Positions 9,377 to 18,222 of a DNA stretch of 64,000 nt are shown piece by piece; the first letter of the stretch is position 1, and every line of letters begins with the position of its first letter. The DNA is from Mesorhizobium huakuii. GTDB taxonomy: Bacteria; Pseudomonadota; Alphaproteobacteria; Rhizobiales; Rhizobiaceae. Made by a program: the position numbers and the translations under genes. The notes below the pieces were generated by a model. The model ran no database searches. It worked only from the letters and a program-made list of their open reading frames with translations, and was not told the origin of the DNA. The stretch spans positions 1 to 64,000 of the forward strand of contig NZ_CP050298.1 of the NCBI RefSeq assembly GCF_014189455.1, in the 5' to 3' direction.

Positions 9377-10110
9377 TTAGGTCATTGCCTGACTGCAGTT
9401 CAGTACAGCGCAGCGGAGATTCTCCAAAGCCATGTCCATCGCTTTACATCGCATTTCAATAGAAACATAGCCTTTCCAGCCTGCCCGCCTGAGCATTTCG
9501 AACCGGTCTCGCACTTCCTGTTTGTCGCTTCCAACGGGCGCTAGGTACGGCTCGCTCATGTGGATGTGGGAGATACGGCTTCGCGAATGGGAAAGCATTT
9601 CCTCGACCTCCATGAGCGTATTTGACAACCGCGTCGCGCCGATGTCGAAGTTCAGAGTGATCGCGGAATTTCCAACGAAGTTGATGAAATTCAGCGCTTC
9701 TTCAATATTATTTAGGAAGTTCGTTCCATATCCAGGCGGTAGCGGCTCGAGAGCAATCCAGCAACCGCGCTCCTTTGCATAGTCTCCCAACAAAGAAAAG
9801 ACCTCTGCGGCTAATGTCCATGCCTCGCAGTGCTCAAGGGCAGGCGGTATAGACCGGTTCTTGGGTGACCCGAGCACCAAGTTGGAAATGCCCATTCTCT
9901 CCGCAAGCCGGATTGCGTCGAATATGGCTTTCATAAATTGCTCCCGTGCAGGCGGCGATCCAAATAACTGCGCATCCGTCGCTCCAAATAGCAGCGATTG
10001 CATAGATATCGGCGCCAATCCGTATTCGTGCATCCGCTCCACCTCGGCAGCCAATGTGTCATTATCCGGAATGCGGGGATTTTGGCACTGTGGAAATAGA
10101 ACACCGGGGG
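9377..10110 (-). pseudogene. Sugar phosphate isomerase/epimerase, 3' part of split gene (inverted)
   Basis: The minus-strand frame resumes at PGVLFPQCQNPRIPDNDTLA, exactly where the 8005-8110 fragment stops. It carries TIM-barrel strands with conserved acidic and His positions (GCWIALEPLPPGYGTNF, ITLNFDIGATRLS, ISHIHMSEPYLAP, GYVSIEMR) and ends at 9377. With the 35 N-terminal residues it would be a normal-length enzyme of about 280 aa. It was separated and flipped by recombination between IS-A copies 1 and 2. The substrate is unknown. Confidence 0.8.
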
Positions 10111-11224
10111 GGCGTTGGTGCGCGGATATGAAATCGAACGCATTTCGATCTTTAATGTAGTTGGTTATGCCTGCGTGACTTGACGCCGGATAGACTCCGG
10201 GCGTGCCCATGCCAGCATGCGGTTGAGAACGATGCAACCGATGGCAACCTCGGTCTGTTGAGCCGGAAGAGAGCGTGCTCGCAGGCGCCGTCCGATCAGC
10301 CCCTTGTATCGTCCGATGGCTGTTTCGCTCAGCGCCCGCTTGCCGTAGCCGGTGGCTGCCTGCCATTTCAGCCGACCGTCGCTTGCGATTGCGGCAATGT
10401 GCTTGTCCCTTTGACCAGGCGGTCCGGCATCACGGCTTTCCACCGCCGTGGAACGCGGTGGAATGACGATGTTCGCGGTTGCGCTGTGCTGCAGGATAGA
10501 CCGATAGGTTGGCTTGCCGTCATAGGCTCCGTCGGCTGTGAACTGGTCGATCTCGCCGTCGATCTGATCGAGAAGCGGTGCCACCTGGGAAGGATCATCC
10601 GTGTCCTGATCTGTCAGCCTTTGGGCAATGATCGCGCCACTTTTGGCATCCACTGCCAGATGCAGCTTGCGCCAGTTGCGACGTGATCTGGCGCCATGTT
10701 TCTGCTCCAGCCATTGCCCGGCGCCGTAGACTTTCAATCCCGTGCTATCGACAAGCACATGCAGCGGGCCGTCCGGCAGCGGCGGGTTTCGTCGGGCTGA
10801 TGGCTCCCACTTCTGTGCCCGACGGCTCAGCGTCGTATGATCTGGAACTGGGACTTTCAGCCCCATGAGATCCAGCAGCGAGTGAAGCAATCCCTCGGTC
10901 TGGCGCAGCCGCATTGCGAAGACGCAACCCAGCGTCAGCGCTGTCTCAATGGCGAGATCGGAATACCGGGCTTGGCCGCCGCGGGTCTTGCGTCGCGGAG
11001 CGCGCCATCCCGCCAGTGCCTCCGGCGTTACCCATAAGGTCAGGCTACCACGCCGGCGCAGACCTGCTTCGTAGTCACGCCAATTCGTCACCCTGAATTT
11101 CATCTTTCCGACGTGATGACGACGATCTGCGTTGTGTTTGTACGGCATGGCACTCGCATCAAGCTGATTTCGATCCTGCCTGCCTATCGCCAAACCGTTG
11201 ACAAAGGATCCATGCACCAACGCT
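10111..11224 (-). mobile_element. IS-A (IS5 family), copy 2
   Basis: Full-length inverted copy of the element at 8111-9224. Its right-end flank is cccccggtg (inverted, 10102-10110), identical to the left-end flank of copy 1. Its left-end flank lies in an IS66 orfA fragment. Confidence 0.92.
10165..11148 (-). CDS. IS5-family transposase (IS-A type)
   Basis: Intact 327-aa transposase with the same sequence and DDE positions as copy 1. The open frame extends upstream into an IS66 fragment, but the genuine start is the ATG at 11148 inside the element. Confidence 0.9.
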   Translation of the reverse strand: MPYKHNADRRHHVGKMKFRVTNWRDYEAGLRRRGSLTLWVTPEALAGWRAPRRKTRGGQARYSDLAIETALTLGCVFAMRLRQTEGLLHSLLDLMGLKVPVPDHTTLSRRAQKWEPSARRNPPLPDGPLHVLVDSTGLKVYGAGQWLEQKHGARSRRNWRKLHLAVDAKSGAIIAQRLTDQDTDDPSQVAPLLDQIDGEIDQFTADGAYDGKPTYRSILQHSATANIVIPPRSTAVESRDAGPPGQRDKHIAAIASDGRLKWQAATGYGKRALSETAIGRYKGLIGRRLRARSLPAQQTEVAIGCIVLNRMLAWARPESIRRQVTQA

Positions 11225-11319
11225 GCAACGAGCCGCTCTTTTGACGCCGCGTCGTACCGCCGGCGGCCGTTACGCAAAATTCGCCTCACCAGCAGTTTCT
11301 GTTCATCGTCCTCAATCAC
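11225..11319 (-). pseudogene. IS66-family OrfA (TnpA) N-terminal fragment
   Basis: The minus-strand frame DDEQKLLVRRILRNGRRRYD, followed by AASKERLVA, matches the start of the IS66 accessory protein TnpA. It is truncated by IS-A copy 2. A perfect 8-bp hairpin (gtgtccac...gtggacac) sits just outside at 11321-11343. Confidence 0.6.
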
Positions 11320-11365
11320 GTGGTGTCCACCTCCAAAGTGGACACTTCATGCCAAAACACGCTCA

Positions 11366-11965
11366 ATGGAAAAAGGTGCAGAGAAATTCGCGCTTTCCGA
11401 AGAACAACTCCGCTCGCTTGCGATGACGGACGGGCTGACCGGCCTGGCCAACCGTCGAGCCTTCGACGAAACCTTGGACAGGGAATGGCGGCGCACCGTT
11501 GGCAGCGCTGGACAGATGTCCTTGCTGTTGCTCGATATCGATCGATTCAAAGGCTTTAACGACAAATACGGTCATCAGGTAGGCGATGATTGTCTTCGTG
11601 CCGTCGCTGCCGCCATCAGAGACGTGCTTCATCGTCCTGGGGATCTGGCGTCGCGATACGGAGGGGAAGAACTCGCCGTCATCTTGCCTGATACTGATGG
11701 CGAGGGAGCGCTTGAGATAGCGGAACGGCTGAGGCTCGCAATCGAAAACCTCGGCCTGCCTCATGGCGACAATCCGGAAGGCGGCGGACGCGTCACCGTC
11801 AGCATTGGTTCAGCGACCGCGCTGTCACGATCGGGCGGGACGATCAGGATGCCGGAAGGCCTGCTTCTCGCAGCCGACACCGCCCTTTACAAGGCCAAGC
11901 ACAAAGGCCGAAACCGCGTCGAAGCCGCACTGCTCCTCGCATCGGAAGGTCCCGACGCGGCCTGA
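11366..11965 (+). CDS. Diguanylate cyclase (GGDEF domain), probably N-terminally truncated
   Basis: ATG 11366 gives about 200 aa consisting almost wholly of one GGDEF domain that makes c-di-GMP. Visible are the linker-start motif MTDGLTGLANRRAFDE, LLLLDIDRFKGFNDKYGHQVGD with the metal Asp, and the active-site loop SRYGGEELAVILP (GGEEL). No RxxD inhibitory site is seen five residues before it. There is no sensor or membrane domain: IS66 debris abuts the 5' side, so a regulatory N-terminus has probably been lost. Expression here is uncertain. Confidence 0.85.
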   Translation: MEKGAEKFALSEEQLRSLAMTDGLTGLANRRAFDETLDREWRRTVGSAGQMSLLLLDIDRFKGFNDKYGHQVGDDCLRAVAAAIRDVLHRPGDLASRYGGEELAVILPDTDGEGALEIAERLRLAIENLGLPHGDNPEGGGRVTVSIGSATALSRSGGTIRMPEGLLLAADTALYKAKHKGRNRVEAALLLASEGPDAA

Positions 11966-12078
11966 TCAAGGACGTTACAGCCTCGCGCACCGACTCAGCT
12001 AGACGGTCCCGATTTCGTTGGTCTGGGCCATCCACACGCATTGCGCGCGGGTGTTTTCGGCCATGAGCATTACCTCGA

Positions 12079-12510
12079 CTACGCTGAGTGTTCTTCTGGC
12101 GAATCCTTAAATGGATTCAGAAGGCGGACACCACGGCCGGCGAAATCCTTCACATTGCGTGTGACGAGGACGAGGCCATGAACACGAGCGGTCGCGGCCA
12201 AGGCGAGGTCCCAGCGATCTTTGTTCTTTTCCCCGAGGAGTCTCGTCCATTCGGCGACGATCGGTCCATCTATTGGAAGGACGCGGTCCGAAAACGACTT
12301 CTCCAACAAATCGATAGCCGCAAGGAGAGCCGTTGACCTTTCTGGATCACGGCGCTGGAGGGCTTCGGCGCCGCGGCGCTTCTCGAACAGCGTCGCGGCG
12401 CTCAACCGCAGATTTGAATCGTCAATCGTTGCCAGCCAACGACGGACATTTGCGTTACCTCGGCTCCCCGCCTCGCGCAGCACATTCTCGTCGAGCAGAT
12501 ATAGCGTCAC
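12079..12510 (-). CDS. PIN-domain toxin (VapC-like ribonuclease)
   Basis: A 143-aa protein starting MTLYLLDENVLREAG, where the first PIN acidic residue lies in LLDEN. Later acidic positions sit in KDRWDLALAATARVHGLVLV and TRNVKDFAGRGVRLLNPF. This fits the VapC family, which cleaves RNA. The start overlaps the upstream antitoxin stop by 4 bp (ATGA), as expected for a coupled toxin-antitoxin operon. The locus is intact and codes leftward. Confidence 0.85.
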   Translation of the reverse strand: MTLYLLDENVLREAGSRGNANVRRWLATIDDSNLRLSAATLFEKRRGAEALQRRDPERSTALLAAIDLLEKSFSDRVLPIDGPIVAEWTRLLGEKNKDRWDLALAATARVHGLVLVTRNVKDFAGRGVRLLNPFKDSPEEHSA

Positions 12511-13145
12511 GGAATTTTGCGGGGAGCCGCCTCTTCCGAACCGCCATCAGCATCGAACACCCCGAGGTCTGCCATATCGGCAAGAGTGCGCTTCAAACTT
12601 CGTGTCGCGTAAGGTCGTCCTCGCTTCGGATAGGCCTTGGCGTATTCGATGGCAGCTTCGACCTGCGTCCTATTCAGTGACGGATAGTCCACCAGGATTT
12701 CATCGACCGTCTGCTCGCGCGCAAGAGCGGCAATAAAGTGCGCAGGCACGTCCGTCTCGCGAATAAAGGCCTCGGACTGCTCCTTGTCGCGATCAACCCA
12801 AAGCCTGATATGGTCGAGACGCGCCAGACGGTCCTTTAGATCACTATCGATGCGAGCCAGATCGAGATCAAGCTCGCCAAGCTTTACCATATGTGTGTCG
12901 GCCGACAGTTTCCGAAGCGCCTCGTAGAGACGGCGTCGGCCGGCCGGGGTCAGATCCCGGTCAAGTTCATCGGCCAGTCGCAGAAACCGCAGCTCGGCAG
13001 GGCCCAGCACGCGCTGGACCGCGTTGCCAATCTTGCGCTGCCCGGCGCGGATAACGCCGGTATCGACTGCCTTGTTGAGAGTGGACGCGGAGCGATTGAG
13101 CACATAACCGGCCTCACTCAACGTCAAAGTCTGTGCGGAAGCCAT
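12507..13145 (-). CDS. DUF433-type antitoxin partner of the PIN toxin
   Basis: A 212-aa protein, much longer than classic VapB. The N-terminus (LTLSEAGYVLNRSASTLNKAVD) reads as a helix-turn-helix DNA-binding region. The C-terminal part, VDEILVDYPSLNRTQVEAAI followed by EYAKAYPKRGRP, is a DUF433 module, commonly found beside PIN toxins. A good ribosome site (aggagagg) precedes ATG 13145. It probably binds and inhibits the downstream toxin and represses its own promoter, inferred from arrangement and family. Confidence 0.8.
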   Translation of the reverse strand: MASAQTLTLSEAGYVLNRSASTLNKAVDTGVIRAGQRKIGNAVQRVLGPAELRFLRLADELDRDLTPAGRRRLYEALRKLSADTHMVKLGELDLDLARIDSDLKDRLARLDHIRLWVDRDKEQSEAFIRETDVPAHFIAALAREQTVDEILVDYPSLNRTQVEAAIEYAKAYPKRGRPYATRSLKRTLADMADLGVFDADGGSEEAAPRKIP

Positions 13146-13206
13146 TAGCCTCTCCTGTTTATAATCCTTCCTCAGAATAGGGATGAATTAGAAAAGTGCA
13201 AGAGCC

Positions 13207-13452
13207 GAGCATCGCTCGCACAAGGGCCTGAACCATCGGGCGGAGAACTCTCATCAACCCGTCCGACGGCGGGAGAGGATCATGAAGCGCTTCAAGTCAG
13301 CGCGACATCTTCAGCGTTTCGTTTGCGTCCACGACCCGATCGCCAACCTCTTTAACGTTCCCCGCCACGATATTCCATCCACCCACCATCGAGAACTGCG
13401 AGCAACTGCCATGCAAGCATGGCGCCAAATCGCGCGCCTTCACGCCGAATGA
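13207..13452 (+). pseudogene. IS6-family transposase, C-terminal fragment
   Basis: The frame EHRSHKGLNHRAENSHQPVR, then RRERIMKRFKSARHLQRFV and a stop at 13452, is the C-terminal end of an IS6 transposase; the catalytic domain is missing. It belongs to a different IS6 type from those at 2 kb and 38 kb. Confidence 0.7.
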
Positions 13453-13459
13453 ACCAAAG

Positions 13460-14767
13460 CCTCACTCCCAGATCTTGTCTTCACAGCGTTAAGTTTACGG
13501 TGCCGTTTGAAGGATGATTTTGAAGGGGTTCGTGCCTGGCGTGAGACGAGCCGTATCGACAACGTTCGAATGTCGGCTCCGCCCTTTGCGGCCCACATGG
13601 CGCGATAGCCGTTGGTGATCTTCCGTTGAACGACGGCGGGTCTCAGCGCCCGTTCGCAGGCGTTGTTCGTCGCGTCGACCATTCCTGGCCATTGGGCAAA
13701 GGTCAAAAGTTGATCGCGAGCTCGCCTGAACTTGTTTTGGATGTCGCGGGCCAGATCGCACGACGTTGTGGTGGCGAAGATATCGTCCAGACTTCGCTCC
13801 AGGGCGCGACGCTTGCCGGCGATGGTCGAGGCGGCGAAGGTTTCGATACCGTCGGCTAGGGCGAAGGCTCTTTGCAGCCAACGCTTGAGCCGTGAGGGCA
13901 GCATGTCCTCACTTGCCTCGTCCGCATAGGCGACGTCGCGGGCGAGATGCGCCAGGCAGGTCTGATGCGCATTTGCGTGACCTTGTTGCGCGGCATAGCG
14001 ATCGGAACACCAGACGTCGGGCCGATGGCCGTCCATCAGGGTCCGGACCACGACGGCGCCGCGCGTTAACGCCGCTTGATGAACAACCGCTTCGGCGCAG
14101 CGAAACACCCAGTGGTAGGCGTTGCTTCCTTCGATCCGCACGCCGGTCTCATCGGAGGCGATGACCTTGGCCCGGCGCAACGCCGACGGCCTTGTCCCAC
14201 TCGGCCGCGAACGCGCCCTGCGCACGGCGCAACATGTTCATCAGTCCGCCCTGGCTAATGGTGAGACCGAAAAGGTTCGCGAACGCGCCCTGCAGCTGCT
14301 CGTAGGACAGGGCCTGGAAAGTCTTGAGATAGGTCGCTACGGCGTGCACGCGTGGCCCCAAGGGCGTCCCCTTCGCCGCATCCGGCACAGCCGCGACGCG
14401 TGCCGCAGGACGGGCAACGGACTGCCAGACGCCGATGGCGCTCAATCAAAGGCCTGATCGCGGGGCTCAATCTTATCGTGCTCGCTGACGGTTTCGGCAG
14501 CAAGGTCGCTCGACAGGCTGGCGCGGCAGCAAAGGCATTGGTCGGGGTGATGATCGATGATGCGATCGGCATTCTCACTCATGGCGCGGCTGTGACCTTC
14601 ATGACCCGCGCCTTGCCGCCGCCAGGCTTTGCCTTGTCCCGACGCGCCTTGCGATCGCTCGACGGTGGCTTGGACGACGTGCGTGATGTCTTCTCTGGCC
14701 GCTGCATCCGCAGCACCAGATCGATCAACTCTTCCTTCGTCAGACGCTGCAAATCAGTGCGATCCAT
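13460..14767 (-). pseudogene. IS66-family transposase (TnpC), multiply frameshifted
   Basis: Pieces of one IS66 TnpC lie in three minus-strand frames. The start is ATG 14767 (MDRTDLQRLTKEELIDLVLR) with the IS66 signature SSKPPSSDRK. In the middle is GPRVHAVATYLKTFQALSYE. The catalytic part carries IASDETGVRIEGSNAYHWVF, WCSDRYAAQQGHANAHQTCL and TNNACERALRPAVVQRKITN. At least two frameshifts separate them, so this copy is inactive. Confidence 0.8.
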
Positions 14768-15188
14768 ATCCCCATAGATTCAGGGATTCTTGCCCCTGAC
14801 AAGGGCGTGGGTAATTACCGACGAAGGATTGCTAGCGGCGAACTCATGCTGGTCGGCAACGCGATACTGGCTGGAGCATCAGGTTGGCCGACGAGAGCGG
14901 CCCACCAAGTTGGGCAGGATCGGCCGACACGGTCGACATCGCGCCGCTCTGACAAGAGCCCAGCGGGCACCCAGACACTGCCGGGTTGACTATGGGTGTC
15001 GGAACCGCGAAAAGGGGCCGCTCTTCATGAGTGGCGTGCGCCGGCAGTCTAACCCCAAGCCCCCGCCCAGGCTGCCGGCGCGCTTCTAAAGCAGTTCCTG
15101 CGAACAATGAATCGATTGTGATGTGACGTCGAGCGGTTTTGTTGCAAGGGCTGAATAGGGGCACAGAGAGGCCCTGATGCGAGGTCAA
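14768..15188. other. 420 bp without a recognised gene
   Basis: Short frames occur on both strands but none resembles a known family. The right part (15100-15188) is probably non-coding end sequence of the adjoining IS6 fragment. Confidence 0.3.
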
Positions 15189-15351
15189 TCAGGCGGCGAG
15201 GATTTCGAACTGCTCGGCCAAGGACGGATTCGGATTGAAGGGGTACCTCGCCTGTCGCTTGCGCATCATGTGGATCATTTCGATGGTGGCAGCGGTGGCC
15301 GTCGATTTGAAGCCGAGCATCGGCCGGATACGGCGCTTGATGCGCCGATGG
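15189..15351 (-). pseudogene. IS6-family transposase, C-terminal fragment
   Basis: Minus-strand HRRIKRRIRPMLGFKSTATA, then IEMIHMMRKRQARYPFNPNP and SLAEQFEILAA, is the end of an IS6-type transposase. A close relative is at 60952-61500. It abuts the end repeat of the next IS6 element at 15352. Confidence 0.65.
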
Positions 15352-15718
15352 GGTGCTGTCACATTGATTGAGGGGTAAGGAAATTGAGGTAGCAGCGCGC
15401 CCATGACCGTGAGTGCACCGACCTACAAGAACCACCGCTATCGATCGAAATCGTGGCCCGTGCTGTCTGGCTCTACTTCCGCTTCAATCTGAGCCTGCGC
15501 GATGTCGAGGAAATGCTGCTCGATCGCGGGATCGTCGTTTCCTACGAGACCATCCGCCGATGGTGCCGAAAGCACGGCATGATTATGCGCGCCGCATACG
15601 CCGCAACGCACCAACGAAAGACGATGTCTGGCATCTGGATGAAGTCGCGGTGCGCATCAACGGTCAGAAATGCTGGTTGTGGAGAGCGGTTGATCAGGAC
15701 GGATATGTGCTCGACGAG
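15352..15718 (+). pseudogene. IS6-family element, 5' half, frameshifted
   Basis: It starts with the end repeat ggtgctgtcacattgatt and has ATG 15403, as in the full copy at 37877-38683. Single-base losses near 15441 and 15577 break the frame. The IS6 sequence stops after WRAVDQDGYVLDE, where an IS30 fragment begins. Confidence 0.75.
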
Positions 15719-15857
15719 TCGGCACACAGCCCGGGAACTGGACGCAGTCCCCCATGCTATCAACACAAGACCGCGCAAAACGCTCGGCTGGAAAACACCT
15801 GCCGAAGTGCTCGACCAGCTCCTTGGGAGACCGAGCAAACAATACTGTGGCTATTGA
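15719..15857 (+). pseudogene. IS30-family transposase, C-terminal fragment
   Basis: The last 45 codons read TARELDAVPHAINTRPRKTL followed by GWKTPAEVLDQLL and a stop at 15857, the characteristic tail of IS30 transposases. Nothing else of the element is present. Confidence 0.7.
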
Positions 15858-16062
15858 CCCAAACTGTCGCCTATCGAACAGACGCACCATAGGCGAAACG
15901 GCTCCGAACCCTCAATGCAAAAAAGAAGAAAGAGCGCGACGGAATTGCGGCGGCCCGAATTGAGTATAAACACGCAGCTACGTCCTCAGAATGGTACGTC
16001 ACTTGCGCGGTTAATTTTGAGAGGCCGTTGTGACGGTTTCCCTACAACCAACGGAGATGACG

Positions 16063-16173
16063 ATGGCAATTGGCCCAGAAGTACTGAATTGCTCGGGGGC
16101 AACTGACGATTTGGGCTCAAGAGCTGTAGGCGTAGCGTGCCGATGCAGGGGGATTAACGATGTCGCGAGCTGA
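16063..16173 (+). CDS. Possible small peptide gene upstream of the RiPP precursor
   Basis: Two ATGs (16057 and 16063) open a frame of 36-38 codons, MAIGPEVLNCSGATDDLGSR onward with CRC near the end. It stops at 16173, overlapping the precursor start at 16160. A GGAG sits at 16053-16056, suitably spaced for the second ATG. It could be a leader peptide or a chance frame. The 200 bp upstream to the IS30 fragment holds no other gene and probably contains the operon promoter. Confidence 0.3.
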   Translation: MAIGPEVLNCSGATDDLGSRAVGVACRCRGINDVAS

Positions 16174-16519
16174 GGTAGAGCGATTCGTCGGCGATCTGGC
16201 GAAAAACGATAGTCTGCTCGAAAAGGTGAAACCGAATGCTACGGGTCTCGCATCGGTTGTGGCGACCGGAAAGAAGCACGGCTACAATTTCACGCTCGAT
16301 GAGGCCAAGAGTTACATTCAATCGCGAAGCCCACGCGAGTTAACCGACAAGCAGCTCGATGCGATTGTCGGCGGCAAGCATCATTCGAGCGTTGCGACCT
16401 CGACCAAGGTTGTGCAGACCACTGCTGTCGTTACCACTGCTGTGGAGGCAGCGGAAGCAGCTTCGACTGTCGCTGAGGCAGCCGAAGCCGTTGTAGTTGT
16501 CGCTGCGGTCCTGATCTGA
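16160..16519 (+). CDS. Nif11-leader RiPP precursor peptide
   Basis: A 119-aa peptide with a strong ribosome site (aggggga, 16147-16153) before ATG 16160. Residues 1-72 form a Nif11-like leader: an early helical AEVERFVGDLAKNDSLLEKV, a YNFTLDEAKSYI element, and LTDKQLDAIVGG ending in the Gly-Gly cleavage motif (residues 71-72). The predicted 47-residue core starts KHHSSVATSTKVVQTTAVVT, has repeated EAAEA blocks and ends in a VVVVAAVLI tail. It has no Cys, so lanthionine or sactionine rings are excluded. Val/Ala/Thr-rich cores fit D-epimerisation and C-methylation. It sits 150 bp upstream of the epimerase start. Confidence 0.85.
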   Translation: MSRAEVERFVGDLAKNDSLLEKVKPNATGLASVVATGKKHGYNFTLDEAKSYIQSRSPRELTDKQLDAIVGGKHHSSVATSTKVVQTTAVVTTAVEAAEAASTVAEAAEAVVVVAAVLI

Positions 16520-16608
16520 CCACGCACGTTATGGTCTGAGCGCATCCACCCATACTCGATGAGACGTGTGAAGAAAACTTAAAATCAGGCCACTCGTGAG
16601 GAGCGATC

Positions 16609-16665
16609 ATGGGATCCTTTGGCAGCCGGCCTGCGAAACGCAGCTTCAAGGGGCCCCGCCTGTAA
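16609..16665 (+). CDS. 18-codon ORF with strong ribosome site between precursor and epimerase
   Basis: A near-ideal gaggag lies 7 nt before ATG 16609. The frame reads MGSFGSRPAKRSFKGPRL and stops at 16665, four bases before the epimerase ATG. It may be a coupling cistron that feeds ribosomes to the epimerase gene, whose own start lacks an obvious Shine-Dalgarno. A chance frame cannot be excluded. Confidence 0.3.
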   Translation: MGSFGSRPAKRSFKGPRL

Positions 16666-16669
16666 CGTC

Positions 16670-16753
16670 ATGACGCACGCTGCTACCGAACACTACCGAC
16701 AGATCTTTGACCGACGCACCCCCGGACAGCTTCGCACGCTGGCCCATATCAAG
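16670..16753 (+). pseudogene. Radical SAM peptide epimerase, N-terminal 28 codons (rest at 21682-23138)
   Basis: ATG 16670 starts MTHAATEHYRQIFDRRTPGQ, then LRTLAHIK, and is cut by IS-A copy 3. The last nine bases before the element, catatcaag (16745-16753), reappear as cttgatatg at 23130-23138 beside IS-A copy 4, where the minus-strand frame continues HIKRFMERLVGD. Joining the pieces over this 9-bp target duplication restores one reading frame. The epimerase therefore began here, downstream of the precursor and on the same strand. Confidence 0.85.
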
Positions 16754-17867
16754 GGCGTTGGTGCGCGGATATGAAATCGAACGCATTTCGATCTTTAATG
16801 TAGTTGGTTATGCCTGCGTGACTTGACGCCGGATAGACTCCGGGCGTGCCCATGCCAGCATGCGGTTGAGAACGATGCAACCGATGGCAACCTCGGTCTG
16901 TTGAGCCGGAAGAGAGCGTGCTCGCAGGCGCCGTCCGATCAGCCCCTTGTATCGTCCGATGGCTGTTTCGCTCAGCGCCCGCTTGCCGTAGCCGGTGGCT
17001 GCCTGCCATTTCAGCCGACCGTCGCTTGCGATTGCGGCAATGTGCTTGTCCCTTTGACCAGGCGGTCCGGCATCACGGCTTTCCACCGCCGTGGAACGCG
17101 GTGGAATGACGATGTTCGCGGTTGCGCTGTGCTGCAGGATAGACCGATAGGTTGGCTTGCCGTCATAGGCTCCGTCGGCTGTGAACTGGTCGATCTCGCC
17201 GTCGATCTGATCGAGAAGCGGTGCCACCTGGGAAGGATCATCCGTGTCCTGATCTGTCAGCCTTTGGGCAATGATCGCGCCACTTTTGGCATCCACTGCC
17301 AGATGCAGCTTGCGCCAGTTGCGACGTGATCTGGCGCCATGTTTCTGCTCCAGCCATTGCCCGGCGCCGTAGACTTTCAATCCCGTGCTATCGACAAGCA
17401 CATGCAGCGGGCCGTCCGGCAGCGGCGGGTTTCGTCGGGCTGATGGCTCCCACTTCTGTGCCCGACGGCTCAGCGTCGTATGATCTGGAACTGGGACTTT
17501 CAGCCCCATGAGATCCAGCAGCGAGTGAAGCAATCCCTCGGTCTGGCGCAGCCGCATTGCGAAGACGCAACCCAGCGTCAGCGCTGTCTCAATGGCGAGA
17601 TCGGAATACCGGGCTTGGCCGCCGCGGGTCTTGCGTCGCGGAGCGCGCCATCCCGCCAGTGCCTCCGGCGTTACCCATAAGGTCAGGCTACCACGCCGGC
17701 GCAGACCTGCTTCGTAGTCACGCCAATTCGTCACCCTGAATTTCATCTTTCCGACGTGATGACGACGATCTGCGTTGTGTTTGTACGGCATGGCACTCGC
17801 ATCAAGCTGATTTCGATCCTGCCTGCCTATCGCCAAACCGTTGACAAAAGATCCATGCACCAACGCT
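16754..17867 (-). mobile_element. IS-A (IS5 family), copy 3
   Basis: Full-length copy inserted in the epimerase gene. Its right-end flank (cttgatatg, IS orientation) equals the left-end flank of copy 4. Its left-end flank is IS110 sequence. This is one of the two breakpoints of the 17.9-23.1 kb inversion. Confidence 0.92.
16808..17791 (-). CDS. IS5-family transposase (IS-A type)
   Basis: Intact 327-aa copy, ATG at 17791. The open frame extends another 118 codons upstream because it fuses in frame with an IS110 N-terminal fragment. That fusion is a by-product of the insertion. Confidence 0.9.
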   Translation of the reverse strand: MPYKHNADRRHHVGKMKFRVTNWRDYEAGLRRRGSLTLWVTPEALAGWRAPRRKTRGGQARYSDLAIETALTLGCVFAMRLRQTEGLLHSLLDLMGLKVPVPDHTTLSRRAQKWEPSARRNPPLPDGPLHVLVDSTGLKVYGAGQWLEQKHGARSRRNWRKLHLAVDAKSGAIIAQRLTDQDTDDPSQVAPLLDQIDGEIDQFTADGAYDGKPTYRSILQHSATANIVIPPRSTAVESRDAGPPGQRDKHIAAIASDGRLKWQAATGYGKRALSETAIGRYKGLIGRRLRARSLPAQQTEVAIGCIVLNRMLAWARPESIRRQVTQA

Positions 17868-18145
17868 ATCCAAAAACCGTCGAGCCCGGCCTCCTGGATG
17901 ACGATGATCGGAAAGCATCGTCCGGTTCGTGCCTCTGCCTTCCTTTTGAGTTCAGCAAATCGATCCAGCAGTCCGGCGACATCGCCGGCGGCCGCCGCAT
18001 GTTTCGACATCTTCTCGCCGCCGCCCGGCGACAGCGAGGTGATCAACCATTTCGAGCGGCTGAGTTCGAATGAGACGAAAATTGCGCCAAGATCAGTGCG
18101 GATAGCGGTCGGCGCTTCGGATCGGTTAGCTGCTGCAACGGGCAT
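17868..18145 (-). pseudogene. IS110/IS1111-family transposase, N-terminal fragment
   Basis: Minus-strand MPVAAANRSEAPTAIRTDLG, continuing through IFVSFELSRSKWLITSLSPG and FPIIVIQEAGLDGFWI, is the start of a long IS110-type transposase. It ends at IS-A copy 3 with the catalytic remainder missing. Confidence 0.72.
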
Positions 18146-18222
18146 GCTTATCTCCAGAGTAAGGTATTAAGTACGCGACCTCACTTTGCCAGAGCGCAGA
18201 TCGCTATCCACCCTCCTCATGG

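Noticed and set aside
16808..18145. 445-codon frame with an IS110 N-terminus and an IS5 C-terminus
   Set aside because: An insertion junction rather than a domain fusion; the same transposase occurs with other upstream sequences at each copy.
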